A stretch of DNA of 17,783 nt from JBDTDV01 sp039922875 (GTDB taxonomy: Bacteria; Actinomycetota; Actinomycetes; Actinomycetales; Microbacteriaceae), in the NCBI GenBank assembly GCA_039922875.1, contig JBDTDV010000025.1, positions 1 to 17,783 of the forward strand, given 5' to 3'. The notes under the pieces were generated by a model. It did not search any database, had not been told where the DNA came from, and saw nothing but the letters and a program-made list of their open reading frames with translations. Positions 5,280 to 13,792 of this stretch are shown in pieces. Position 1 is the stretch's first letter. The number at the start of each line of letters is the position of its first letter. The position numbers and the translations under genes are program-made.

Positions 5280-6509
5280 TCAGTCGCTGAGGGCCGGGAC
5301 GGTGCGAGGGCGCACGATCAACCAGAGGGCGAGGATCGACACGGTGGTCGTGCCGCACATCACCGCCCCCATTGGGATGGCATTGCTGATGCCGAGGATC
5401 CCGACCAGCGGCGAGGTCAGCCCCGCCAAGCCGAAGTTGACCGCGCCGAGCACCGATGCGGCGGTGCCTGCCTCGTGCCCGTGATTGATCAGCGCGAGCA
5501 CTTGAACGCAGGGCAGGCTGAAGCCGCAGGCTGAAATGAAGAACCAGAGCGGGATCAGCGTTCCCCATAGCCCGACACCGGCGGCATCCAGCACCACGAT
5601 CAGGGTGGCGGTGATCAGCATGACCGTCGTGGTGCCGACCAGTATCCACTGCGGGCCGATGTACTTGACGAGGCGGGCGGTCGTCTGCACCCCGAGCACC
5701 ACGCCAAGGGAGTTGATCCCGAACAGCAGGCCGTATTGCTGCGGATTGAACGCATACACCTCTTGAAACAGGAACGAACTCGACGACAGATAGGCGAACA
5801 GCCCGCTGAAGGTCATCCCACCGATCAGGGCGATGCCGATAAAAACCCGATCGGTGAAGACCGCCTTGTACCGCTGCAGGGCCGTGTTGTGGCCGGCATC
5901 GTTGCGACGCTCCTTCGGCAGGGTCTCCACGATCCATAGCCAGACCGCGGTCACGACGACGGCACCATAGCCGGCCAGCACCCAGAAGAGCCCGCGCCAG
6001 TCCACCACAAGCAGCAGTTGCGAGCCGATGACCGGGGCGAACACCGGAGCCAGCCCGCTGACCAGCGCCAGGTTCGACAGCATCCGGACCAGCGGCCGGC
6101 CACCGAACAGATCCCGGACCATTGCCATCGCCACCACGATGCCGGCTGCCGCGCCAAAGCCCTGCAGCACCCGGAAGACGCTGAGCCAGGCGATGTCGGG
6201 CGAAACGGCGGCGCCGGCGCACGAGGCGATGTGCACAACGGTCGCCAGGACCAACGGCAAGCGGCGACCGACCATATCGCTCCACGGCCCGACCAGGAGC
6301 TGGCCGACGGCGAATCCGACGGTGGTCCCGGTCAAGGTCAGCTGGATCAAGGTGGCCGAGACCTGCAGGTCGTGCTCCAGGATCGGAAACGCCGGCAGGT
6401 ACAGGTCGATGGTGAACGGTCCGAGGGCGGTCAGGGCTCCGAGCACCAAGACATAAACAAGCCTCTGACGACCCGAGAGCGAATCTCCCGGATGAACGAC
6501 TGTTGTCAC
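5280..6509 (-). CDS. Bcr/CflA-family MFS multidrug exporter
   Basis: This encodes a 409-residue inner-membrane protein with about 12 hydrophobic helices. The first half carries the DHA1 Bcr/CflA pattern: DLYLPAFPILEHDLQVS at 35-51, QLTLTGTTVGFAVGQLLVGP at 56-75, the loop 2-3 motif SDMVGRRLPL at 77-86, RVLQGFGAAAG at 113-123, VRDLFGG at 131-137 and LAPVFAPVIG at 153-162. Such proteins use the proton gradient to export drugs or metabolites. I chose the GTG at 6509 because AGAGGA lies just ahead and the first helix then starts at a normal distance; the longer reading from 6608 adds a non-hydrophobic, poorly protein-like leader. The substrate is unknown. It is divergent from the alditol oxidase, with about 100 nt between the starts. 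Confidence 0.88.
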   Translation of the reverse strand: MTTVVHPGDSLSGRQRLVYVLVLGALTALGPFTIDLYLPAFPILEHDLQVSATLIQLTLTGTTVGFAVGQLLVGPWSDMVGRRLPLVLATVVHIASCAGAAVSPDIAWLSVFRVLQGFGAAAGIVVAMAMVRDLFGGRPLVRMLSNLALVSGLAPVFAPVIGSQLLLVVDWRGLFWVLAGYGAVVVTAVWLWIVETLPKERRNDAGHNTALQRYKAVFTDRVFIGIALIGGMTFSGLFAYLSSSSFLFQEVYAFNPQQYGLLFGINSLGVVLGVQTTARLVKYIGPQWILVGTTTVMLITATLIVVLDAAGVGLWGTLIPLWFFISACGFSLPCVQVLALINHGHEAGTAASVLGAVNFGLAGLTSPLVGILGISNAIPMGAVMCGTTTVSILALWLIVRPRTVPALSD

Positions 6510-6609
6510 GAATTCCTCTGCTGCCCCCGTAAGCCTAGCGATGTCCGGCATCCGCCAGCGCGCGGTGCTCCGCGCCATACGATCAGGGGAGAAGAAGGGA
6601 TGCCACAAC

Positions 6610-7917
6610 GTGGACGATGCGACGAACTGGGCCGGGAACTACCGCTATCACGCCACTACGCTGCACCGGCCGTCAACGGTCCCCCAAGTCCAGGCGATCG
6701 TATCGTCTGCCGGCAGCATTAGGGCGCTCGGCAGCAGGCACTCGTTCAACGACATCGCCGATTCCCACGCCGAACAGCTCTCGCTGGAGAACCTGCCGGT
6801 CGGGCTGGAGATCGACAGCGCACGAATGACCGCGCGCTTCGGCGGCGGCGCCCGGTACGGGTCCGTTGCGGAACTGCTGCACCGGCGCGGTTTCGCCCTG
6901 CAGAACCTGGCCTCACTGCCGCACATCTCCGTGGCCGGGGCGATCGCCACCGCGACCCACGGATCCGGCGATCACAACCAGGGCCTGGCCGCGTCGGTGA
7001 CCGCACTCGACCTGGTGACCGCATCCGGAGACCTCATCACGGTAGAGCGCGGCACCACGCCGGGGTTCGCGGGACTGGTGGTCGGCCTCGGCGCCCTCGG
7101 CGTGGTCACCGCGATCACGGTCGGCATCGAGAAGACCTACGACGTGTGTCAAAGCGTCTTCGACGATATGCCATGGGAGAGTCTCCTGGAACACTTCGAC
7201 GAGATCATGGCCTGCGGGTACAGCGTCAGCGTGTTCACAAATTGGCGCGGCGCCGGACCGGGGCAGATCTGGGTGAAGTCGCGGGTGGCGACCGGGACAG
7301 CTGCGGCGGATGCCGGAGCGTCCATCTGCACGGCGGATGCCACCGAGGCGGTCCAGCGCGGCGACCTGTTCGGCGCGGCGCGCGCCAGCGTCGCCCGGCA
7401 CATGATCCCGGGTGTCTCGGCAGAGAACTGCACGGTGCAACTCGGCACAGCCGGCCCCTGGTTCGACCGCCTGCCACATTTCAAGCTCGGCTTCATGCCC
7501 AGCAACGGCCAGGAGATCCAAAGCGAGTATCTGGTGCCCCGGCAACACGCCACCGCCGCGATCCGGGCGCTACGCGAGGTCGGCGATCATCTGAAATCGG
7601 CTCTGCTGATCGGGGAGCTGCGCTCGGTTGCGGCCGATGATCTTTGGCTGAGCACCGCGTACCAACAGGATGTCATCGGCTTCCATTTCACCTGGCGATT
7701 AGACCAACAGGCGGTGCGGGCGGCGTTGTCCCACGTCGAACGCGCTCTCGCACCGTTCGACCCGCGGCCACACTGGGGCAAGGTGTTCCTCACCGGCCAC
7801 GACGAGATCCAACGCCGCTACCCGCGGCTAGACGACTTCCGACGACTGACCGAGCAGCTGGACCCCGCCGGCACGTTCCGCAACGACTATCTCGACCGCT
7901 ACATCTTCGACGCGTAA
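6610..7917 (+). CDS. AldO-type alditol oxidase (FAD-dependent)
   Basis: This encodes a 435-residue oxidase of the VAO/PCMH flavoprotein superfamily, close in plan to Streptomyces AldO (418 aa). H44 in ALGSRHSFND corresponds to the His that carries covalent FAD. The FAD-binding run SLPHISVAGAIATATHGSG spans 102-120. The substrate-pocket residues known from AldO can be seen: E336 and R338 in GELRSVAADD, T361 in FHFTW and K391 in PHWGKVF. AldO oxidises the terminal hydroxyl of polyols (xylitol, sorbitol, more slowly glycerol) and reduces O2 to H2O2. I chose the GTG at 6610, preceded by AGAAGGGA at 6593-6600; an upstream in-frame ATG at 6541 would overlap the divergent promoter region. It converges on glycerate kinase, 55 nt apart. 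Sugar-lactone oxidases are the nearest alternative. Confidence 0.85.
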   Translation: MDDATNWAGNYRYHATTLHRPSTVPQVQAIVSSAGSIRALGSRHSFNDIADSHAEQLSLENLPVGLEIDSARMTARFGGGARYGSVAELLHRRGFALQNLASLPHISVAGAIATATHGSGDHNQGLAASVTALDLVTASGDLITVERGTTPGFAGLVVGLGALGVVTAITVGIEKTYDVCQSVFDDMPWESLLEHFDEIMACGYSVSVFTNWRGAGPGQIWVKSRVATGTAAADAGASICTADATEAVQRGDLFGAARASVARHMIPGVSAENCTVQLGTAGPWFDRLPHFKLGFMPSNGQEIQSEYLVPRQHATAAIRALREVGDHLKSALLIGELRSVAADDLWLSTAYQQDVIGFHFTWRLDQQAVRAALSHVERALAPFDPRPHWGKVFLTGHDEIQRRYPRLDDFRRLTEQLDPAGTFRNDYLDRYIFDA

Positions 7918-7940
7918 GGTTCTCTGGCCGGTATTCGAAC

Positions 7941-7976
7941 CCGTCGGTGAGGCATTAACCGTCGGTGAGGCGTTAG
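7941..7976 (-). repeat. 18-bp tandem repeat over the glycerate kinase stop codon
   Basis: On the plus strand CCGTCGGTGAGGCATTAA (7941-7958) is followed directly by CCGTCGGTGAGGCGTTAG (7959-7976), differing at two positions. The second copy contains the stop codon of glycerate kinase (TTA at 7973-7975 on plus). The first is a downstream duplicate of the gene end. Confidence 0.85.
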
Positions 7977-9076
7977 CCGACGGACTCGGCCAGGGCGGCG
8001 CCGGCCCGGTGCAGCCACCGTAGCGGATCGGCGAGCGCCGCGTCGAGGCTGCCGGCGAGGTCGATCAGGGAGTACGCGGCGACGAAGCCGATGGCCTCGG
8101 CTTCGATTCCTCCGGCCACGAGCATGGCACGGGCCCCGGATGCGGCGGCGAGCGCGGCAACATAGGTCGGCACCTTCCCGGCCGAGGACTGCGAATCAAA
8201 GCGACCCTCCCCGGTGATCACGATGTCCGCGCCGCGGATTGCGGCTGGAACTCCGAGGGCTTCCCCCACGGCAGCAGCCCCAGGCGCCAAGGCCGCGCCC
8301 CAGGCGCGCAGGCCGAACCCGGTCCCCCCGGCAGCTCCGGCGCCGGCTGCCGTCGGGTCGGCCGCCGGCAACACACCGGACAAGACGCTCAAGCCGGCTT
8401 CGAGCTGGGCTACCACCGCCTCATCCGCACCCTTCTGTGGGCCGAAGACCGCCGCCGCGCCGAGCGGGCCAAGCAGCGGATTGGTCACGTCACCGAGGAT
8501 TTCGACGCCGTGCTCTGGCAGTGGGCGCAGCGCAGACAGGTCGACCAGCGCAAGATCGACCAGTCCGCGATTGCCCGCGGCGATCGGTGCGTGGGCCGCG
8601 TCAAGGAATCGGCCACCCAATGCAGTGAGCGCGCCCACGCCACCGTCCGTGGAAGAACTTCCTCCGATGGCCAGGATCAGCCTGCCGACTCCGTGATCCA
8701 GTGCCGCGGAAATCGCCTGCCCGAAGCCGATCGTGTGCGCGTCCAGCGGCCGCAGCGGATCCAGAAGCGTCAGCCCGCTGGTGCAGGCAAGCTCCGCGAC
8801 GCCGGTCTCCCACGGTTGTGCCTGGGTAGCCGGCAGCAGCAACCAGCTCGCCTCGACCGGCTGATCATCGGGCCCCTGCACGGTCACCGGCATCACCCGC
8901 GAGCCGGCGACGGCGATCTCGAACGCATCGAGTGTGCCTTCCCCGCCGTCCGCCATCGGCAGCAGCAGCATCGTGTCGGCCGGACGAACCGACGCCCACC
9001 CCGCCGAAATCGCGCGAGCCACCTCCGTCGCGGGAGCAGAACCTTTGAACGAGTCGGGGGCGACGATCACACGCAT
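7973..9076 (-). CDS. glxK: Glycerate kinase
   Basis: This encodes a 367-residue cytosolic enzyme of the GarK/GlxK (type 1) glycerate kinase family, of normal length. It begins MRVIVAPDSFKGS, followed by LPMADGGEGT at 39-48, a central IGGSSSTDGG stretch, GAAGGTGFGL, and GEGRFDSQSSAGK toward the C terminus, all hallmark motifs. The reaction is ATP plus D-glycerate to 2-phosphoglycerate (3-phosphoglycerate in other classes), feeding lower glycolysis. I chose ATG 9076, with AGGGAGA placed suitably before it; the frame is open to 9121 but that leader is not conserved-looking. It is the last gene of the minus-strand row and converges with the alditol oxidase, whose chemistry can yield glycerate. 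The symbol is by family resemblance; garK would be equally fair. Confidence 0.9.
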   Translation of the reverse strand: MRVIVAPDSFKGSAPATEVARAISAGWASVRPADTMLLLPMADGGEGTLDAFEIAVAGSRVMPVTVQGPDDQPVEASWLLLPATQAQPWETGVAELACTSGLTLLDPLRPLDAHTIGFGQAISAALDHGVGRLILAIGGSSSTDGGVGALTALGGRFLDAAHAPIAAGNRGLVDLALVDLSALRPLPEHGVEILGDVTNPLLGPLGAAAVFGPQKGADEAVVAQLEAGLSVLSGVLPAADPTAAGAGAAGGTGFGLRAWGAALAPGAAAVGEALGVPAAIRGADIVITGEGRFDSQSSAGKVPTYVAALAAASGARAMLVAGGIEAEAIGFVAAYSLIDLAGSLDAALADPLRWLHRAGAALAESVG

Positions 9077-9130
9077 AACTACATTCTCCCTAAGGAATGA
9101 ACACGGCCGAGCCAACACCACTCGGGTGGA

Positions 9131-9643
9131 TCACAGAGCGGCGCGCTTGACCATTCCGCGCACGTAGGCCGCCTGCCCGGCATGCTGCAGGTCGTCGGAG
9201 ACGATACTGACCAGTCGGGTCGCAAGGGTGACTGGCGGGTTCCAGGAGGTATCGACCACGGCGGCGAAGTCCTCGTCCGACAGCCCGTGCAGGTAGTCGA
9301 TGGTCTGCGCGTGCACGTCCTCGTAGTACTGGGCAAGCAGGTCGGCCTCGACCCTAACCGCCGCAACGTCCTCGGCGCTCTGCCCGAAACCAGACGCGTG
9401 ACGGTCGAAGGGCAGGTCGAACCGGTCGGCCCAGCCGTCGGTTATCCACAGCGGCTCCTTACCGCGAAGCTCGGCGATGTGGCCGTCCTGCACGCGGGTC
9501 AGGTGCCAGATCAGCCAGGCGATCGTGTTCGCTTTGCGGTCCGGCCGATAGGTCAGCATCCGTTGATCTGCGTCATCGAGCACCGACCTGACGACGCCGC
9601 GAAGCCGGCCGAAGGCATCCTCGAGGAGCTCCATGGAAGACAC
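9131..9643 (-). CDS. DinB/DUF664-family four-helix protein
   Basis: This encodes a 170-residue protein with the DinB-like four-helix-bundle pattern. NTIAWLIWHLTRVQDGHIAE at 39-58 carries H47. SDDLQHAGQAAYVRGMV at 149-165 carries H154, with D150 at the position four residues earlier where many family members have a second His. These residues normally hold a metal ion. Actinobacterial relatives include mycothiol-dependent transferases and many proteins of unknown role, so a thiol-transferase function is possible but not shown. I chose the GTG at 9643 because AAAGGGG ends about 5 nt before it; ATG 9634 is the alternative. It lies 54 nt before glycerate kinase and 64 nt after the true end of the D-serine dehydratase-like gene. 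Confidence 0.75.
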   Translation of the reverse strand: MSSMELLEDAFGRLRGVVRSVLDDADQRMLTYRPDRKANTIAWLIWHLTRVQDGHIAELRGKEPLWITDGWADRFDLPFDRHASGFGQSAEDVAAVRVEADLLAQYYEDVHAQTIDYLHGLSDEDFAAVVDTSWNPPVTLATRLVSIVSDDLQHAGQAAYVRGMVKRAAL

Positions 9644-9707
9644 GTTTTCCCCTTTCGATCCGGGCCCGATCCCCGGTCTCAGCGTAGCGGATGCCGTCGC
9701 GCCCGCT

Positions 9708-11027
9708 TCAGAACCAGGTCTCCACCAGACCGACCACGGTCGGCAAATCGGCTTCCGCATCGTCGACGACCGGGATCAACCGCCATTTGTCGAATGCCGT
9801 GCACGGATGCGACAGTCCGATCCGCAGCACCGACCCCACAGGCAGCGTTGCCACCGAGCTGACTTGATCGCCCAGGCGCAGGAAGCCGTGCTAATCGTTG
9901 AGCGCGCTGACCGTGCTGCCCGAAAGGATCCGCGCGGATTCTGCGTCGCTGAGGCCGACGACATGTTGGACGGTAGGCATCCCCTCGTCGAACGGGACAT
10001 CGCGTTTGCCGGCGTCGAACAGCGCCAGGCCGGGCTCCGGGCGGGAAATCACCCGCACCCAGGCACGCATGGCCGAACGGAACGGCTGCCCGGAGATGAG
10101 CCCGCCCATCGGCGTGATTCCGCGGTAGAAGCCATCATCGTGGATCTGGAACGCCCCCGAGCGCAGGATCACCGTCGCGTTGTCAACCGCGGGTGCCAGC
10201 CGCGTTGCGACCCGGTCGAAGTACGCGCTGCCGCCAGCGGTGACGATCGGCTTCCGGTCGGCGTAGACCCCGCCGACCAGGAATCGGCGGTGCAGTTCGA
10301 GAATGCTGTCGAGGTAGTCGTCGATGGCCGTCAATGCGGACGCGCTGCGGTCGTGGGCCAGCGCACCCTCGTAGCCGCCGACTCCGGCGACGAGCAGCTG
10401 CGGCGAACGCGCGGCTGCCGCCGCGATCGCCTCTGCCTCTTCACGGGTGCGCGCGCCGGTTCGCCCGCCTGCCGCGCCCAGCTCCACAATGACCTGAATG
10501 GGGCGCCGGGTACCGGTTGCCGTGCCAGGGATACCGGCCGCGGCATCCGCGACGGCATCTGCAGCTGCGCGAGTGAGAATCGCGCTCATTCGCTCCACCG
10601 ACCGCACACTGTCGACCCAGCAGACGAACTCGAAGTCGGGGTGCGCGGCGAGCTCGTCGGCGATCCAGCTCAGCCCGACGGGGTCCACCAGCGAGTTGGC
10701 GAGCATGATCCTGCGCACCCCGAAGGACCGCGCGCATTGCACTTGCCAGGCGGTGGCGAAGGTGATCCCCCACGCCCCAGCAGCCAGCAGCTCCTGCCAC
10801 AGCGCCGGAGCCATCGTGGTCTTTCCGTGCGGCGCGATCGCTAGGCCCTGATCGCGCAGCCAGTCGAACATCAGCGTGGTGTTGTGGTCGATCGCGCCTC
10901 TATCGAGCATCAAAAGCGGCGTCTGGAACTGGGTTGCCGTCGGCTCGCTTGCCACGAACGCGTCACCAGACATTCCCCAGGCTCGGGGTGGGAACGATTT
11001 GTGTTGCGGGCCGAGAGTGATCGCCAC
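9708..11027 (-). pseudogene. D-serine dehydratase/D-threonine aldolase-like PLP enzyme with internal amber codon
   Basis: The frame starts at GTG 11027 behind AAGGAG and would encode 439 residues. The alanine-racemase-like barrel carries the PLP lysine K69 in APHGKTTMAP, and later GGSAYFDRV, ILRSGAFQIHDDGFYRG and GLALFDAGKRDVPFDEG. Codon 379 is TAG (9891-9893), directly after VSALND. The same frame then continues with clear family sequence: HGFLRLGDQVSS, then LSHPCTAFDKWR, ending ETWF and TGA at 9708-9710. The HPC (H407, C409) is the zinc-site motif of D-serine dehydratases; D-threonine aldolases have HxD. The stop therefore removes the metal site and the final domain. A 378-residue product would probably be inactive. 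It sits 44 nt behind metB, so it may have been in the same operon. A single sequence error, or a natural mutant, would equally explain the stop. Confidence 0.85.
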
Positions 11028-11071
11028 GGAATCTCCTTGTTCTTCAGAACGCTGCTGCGGAATCCCTGCGG

Positions 11072-12217
11072 CTATTTCTTCGGCAGCGCCTGCTCGAGAT
11101 CGGCAAGCAGGTCGGCGGCATCCTCGATACCGACCGAGAGCCGCACGATGTTCTCGGGGACCGCGAGCGCCGTGCCCTTGACCGACGCGTGGGTCATCTC
11201 GGACGGGTAGCCGATCAGCGACTCGACGCCGCCGAGCGACTCCGCGAGCTGAAACACCGTGGTCGACTCTGCGAACCGCCTGGCGGCGCGCGCGCCGCCG
11301 GCCAACGCCAGCGACAGCATTCCCCCGAAGCCGCTCATCTGCCGTTTCGCCAGTTCGTGACCGGGGTGCTCCGGCAACCCCGGGTAGTAGACCCGCTCCA
11401 CAGCCGGATGCTGTGCCAACCGCTCTGCGATAGCCTGCGCATTCTGGCAGTGCCGTTGCACTCGCACACCGAGGGTCTTGATGCCTCGGATGGTCAGCCA
11501 GGCGTCCATCGGCGCGGAGACGGCGCCCGCAGCGAACTGGGTGAATGCGACCTTGTCGGCCAGTGCCTCGTCGTTCATGATCAGGGCCCCGCCAAGCACA
11601 TCCGAGTGGCCGCCCAGGTATTTCGTCGTGGAATGCACCACGACGTCGGCGCCCAGCGCCAAGGGTTGCTGCAGCGCGGGTGAAGCGAAGGTGTTGTCGA
11701 CGACGACCAGTACGCCGGCCGAGTGGCCGATCTCAGCCAACTCCGCGATGTCGCTGATCTTCATCAGCGGGTTGCTGGGGGTCTCGATCCAGAGGATCTT
11801 GGCTGCCGGATTCGCGACGGCCAACTGCACCTCGCGCAGATTCGTCTCGTCGACGGCGGCGTGTGTGACTCCCCAGTGGCCATGGATGGCGTTGATCAGC
11901 CGATAGGTTCCGCCATATGCGTCGTTGCCGAGCACAATCTGGTCGCCCGGGGTCAATACGCTGCGCAGCAGTGCGTCCTCTGCGGCGAGGCCGGACGAGA
12001 ACGAGAACGCCCGCTTGCCGCCCTCAAGTCCGGCCAGCAGCGTCTCGAGCGAGGTCCGCGTCGGGTTACCCGCCCTGGTGTAGTCATAGCCGCCACGCAA
12101 CCCCCCGATGCCGTCCTGCACAAAGGTCGAGGTCTGGTAAATCGGGGGGATGATGGCGCCGGTCGCCTCATCGAACTCCTGGCCCAAGTGAATGGCCTTG
12201 GTGTCGAAATGTTGCAT
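11072..12217 (-). CDS. metB: Cystathionine gamma-synthase / gamma-lyase
   Basis: This encodes a 381-residue cytosolic fold-type I PLP enzyme of the Cys/Met metabolism family, of standard length. Visible motifs are PPIYQTSTF at 24-32, YDYTRAGNPTR at 44-54, the PLP-contacting FSSGLAAEDA at 73-82, VVDNTFASP at 172-180, and K199 in HSTTKYLGGHSD as the Schiff-base lysine. The C-terminal part has SLGGVESLIGYPSEMTHA. CGS joins an activated homoserine with cysteine to make cystathionine; CGL splits cystathionine to cysteine. Sequence alone does not separate them. The place 32 nt behind cbs favours the reverse direction (homocysteine to cysteine). The start ATG has GAGGAAA about 7 nt ahead. Co-transcription with cbs is very likely. 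Confidence 0.92.
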   Translation of the reverse strand: MQHFDTKAIHLGQEFDEATGAIIPPIYQTSTFVQDGIGGLRGGYDYTRAGNPTRTSLETLLAGLEGGKRAFSFSSGLAAEDALLRSVLTPGDQIVLGNDAYGGTYRLINAIHGHWGVTHAAVDETNLREVQLAVANPAAKILWIETPSNPLMKISDIAELAEIGHSAGVLVVVDNTFASPALQQPLALGADVVVHSTTKYLGGHSDVLGGALIMNDEALADKVAFTQFAAGAVSAPMDAWLTIRGIKTLGVRVQRHCQNAQAIAERLAQHPAVERVYYPGLPEHPGHELAKRQMSGFGGMLSLALAGGARAARRFAESTTVFQLAESLGGVESLIGYPSEMTHASVKGTALAVPENIVRLSVGIEDAADLLADLEQALPKK

Positions 12218-12249
12218 ACTTTTTCCTCGTTCTCGCTCTTGGTCCGGCC

Positions 12250-13614
12250 TTATTCGCTCAGGTAGGTCAGCAGGTCATGCCTGGTCAGCACGGCGGTGGG
12301 CTTGCCGCCTTCGGTGACAAGCACGGCATCCGCTTCTTTCAAAGCCAGCTGGGCCGCGCCGATCGACTCGTGAATCCCGATCAGGCCGAGCGCCTCGCCG
12401 CTGAATCGACCGACATCATCCGTCAACTGCGCCTGCCCGCTAAAGACCAGCTCAAGCAGCCCGCGTTCGTCGAGAGCGCCGACGACTTCTCCCATCATCA
12501 CTGGCGGCTCCGCGCTCAGAATCGGCATTTGGGAAATGCCGTACTCGGTCATGATCTGGATGGCGTCGCGCACGCTGTCGGTGGGGTGAGCGTGCACCAG
12601 GTCGGGCAGCTTTCCGGTCTTGGCGCTGAGGATATCGCCGACGGTCTTTTGTTCAGAAATATCCGAGAAGCCATAGGACTGCATCCACTTCTCGTCGAAA
12701 ATCTTGCCGAGATAGCCGCGGCCGCTGTCTGGCAGTAGCACGACGACGATGTCGTCCTTGGTCAGCGAGGCGGCGGCTTTGAGCGCCGCGACGACCGCCA
12801 TGCCGCTGGAGCCGCCCACGAGGAGGCCCTCTTCCCTGGCGAGCCGGCGGGCCATCGCGAAGGACTCGGCATCGGAGACCGCGATCACCTCGTTCACCAC
12901 GCTCGGGTCGTAAGCAGCCGGCCAGAAGTCTTCGCCAACGCCCTCGACCAGGTACGGCCTGCCGGTGCCGCCGGAGTATACCGAGCCCTCCGGGTCGGCG
13001 CCGATGATCCGAACCGCGCCGCCGGAAACCTCTCTGAGATATCTACCGGTGCCGCTGATCGTGCCGCCGGTGCCGATACCAGCGACGAAATGCGTGACCC
13101 TGTGATCGGTGTCCCGCCAGATCTCCGGGCCGGTCGTCTCGTAATGGCTGAGCGGCCCATTCGGGTTCGCGTACTGGTTGGGCTTGAACGCGCCGGGGAT
13201 CTCAGCGGCCAAGCGGTCCGAGACACTGTAATACGATTCCGGGTCCTCCGGAGACACGGATGACGGGGTCACCACGATCTCGGCGCCGTAGGCGGTCAGC
13301 ACACTGCGCTTGTCCTCACCGACCTTGTCCGGCAGCACGAACACACAGCGGTAGCCCCGCTGCTGTGCGACCAGAGCGAGCCCGACGCCGGTATTACCGC
13401 TGGTGGGTTCAACGATCGTACCCCCGGGGCCGAGCAGACCGGCCCGCTCGGCGGCGTCGATGATCCGGGTGGCGATGCGGTCCTTGGCCGATCCACCCGG
13501 GTTGAAATACTCGACCTTGACCAGGACGAGGGCCTCGATGCCCTCGGTCACCCGGTTCAGCCTGACCAGCGGAGTGTTGCCCACCAGGTCGATGACGGTT
13601 TCGGCGTATTTCAT
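12250..13614 (-). CDS. cbs: Cystathionine beta-synthase with C-terminal CBS domain pair
   Basis: This encodes a 454-residue cytosolic enzyme. The catalytic fold-type II PLP domain covers about residues 1-325: GNTPLVRLN at 12-20, K44 in NPGGSAKDR as the PLP lysine, TSGNTG at 71-76, a phosphate-binding GIGTGGTISGTG, and GGSSGMAV. A pair of CBS domains follows (about 335-454), with PTDSVRDAIQIMTEYGISQM in the first and AVLVTEGGKPTAVLTRHDLL in the second. CBS condenses homocysteine with serine to cystathionine; the tandem CBS domains often sense ligands. The N-terminal heme region of animal enzymes is missing, as expected in bacteria. ATG 13614 has GAAGGA 9 nt ahead. It heads the cbs-metB operon. 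Confidence 0.93.
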   Translation of the reverse strand: MKYAETVIDLVGNTPLVRLNRVTEGIEALVLVKVEYFNPGGSAKDRIATRIIDAAERAGLLGPGGTIVEPTSGNTGVGLALVAQQRGYRCVFVLPDKVGEDKRSVLTAYGAEIVVTPSSVSPEDPESYYSVSDRLAAEIPGAFKPNQYANPNGPLSHYETTGPEIWRDTDHRVTHFVAGIGTGGTISGTGRYLREVSGGAVRIIGADPEGSVYSGGTGRPYLVEGVGEDFWPAAYDPSVVNEVIAVSDAESFAMARRLAREEGLLVGGSSGMAVVAALKAAASLTKDDIVVVLLPDSGRGYLGKIFDEKWMQSYGFSDISEQKTVGDILSAKTGKLPDLVHAHPTDSVRDAIQIMTEYGISQMPILSAEPPVMMGEVVGALDERGLLELVFSGQAQLTDDVGRFSGEALGLIGIHESIGAAQLALKEADAVLVTEGGKPTAVLTRHDLLTYLSE

Positions 13615-13758
13615 GTCAGTGTGTCCTTCGTTGCGGTCGCCTGGAAGCCAGCGTGCTCCTGTGTCGAGAAGACGGTGCTACGGATGTCACGCGGGCGCGA
13701 GCGGGTCGAGTCGGTTGTATCGCTCAGCGACAACAACAGGACTGCACAACGGGCATAG

Positions 13759-13781
13759 TGCAACCCTAGCTCATGCAACCC
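13759..13781 (-). promoter_or_regulatory. Direct repeats in the upstream region of cbs
   Basis: On the minus strand GGGTTGCA occurs twice, 15 nt apart (13774-13781 and 13759-13766), about 150 nt before the cbs ATG. TAGGGT overlapping the second copy fits a TANNNT -10 box. These may be a regulator site and promoter, but the evidence is only positional. Confidence 0.25.
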
Positions 13782-13792
13782 GACCCGCCGAT

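Noticed and set aside
5053..6285. 410-codon minus-strand open frame
   Set aside because: It overlaps the MFS exporter in another frame of the same strand and the PabC-like gene. It is Arg/Gly-rich and lacks membrane segments or motifs.
9633..10844. 403-codon plus-strand open frame
   Set aside because: It is antisense to the D-serine dehydratase-like and DinB-like genes, both recognisable by motif.
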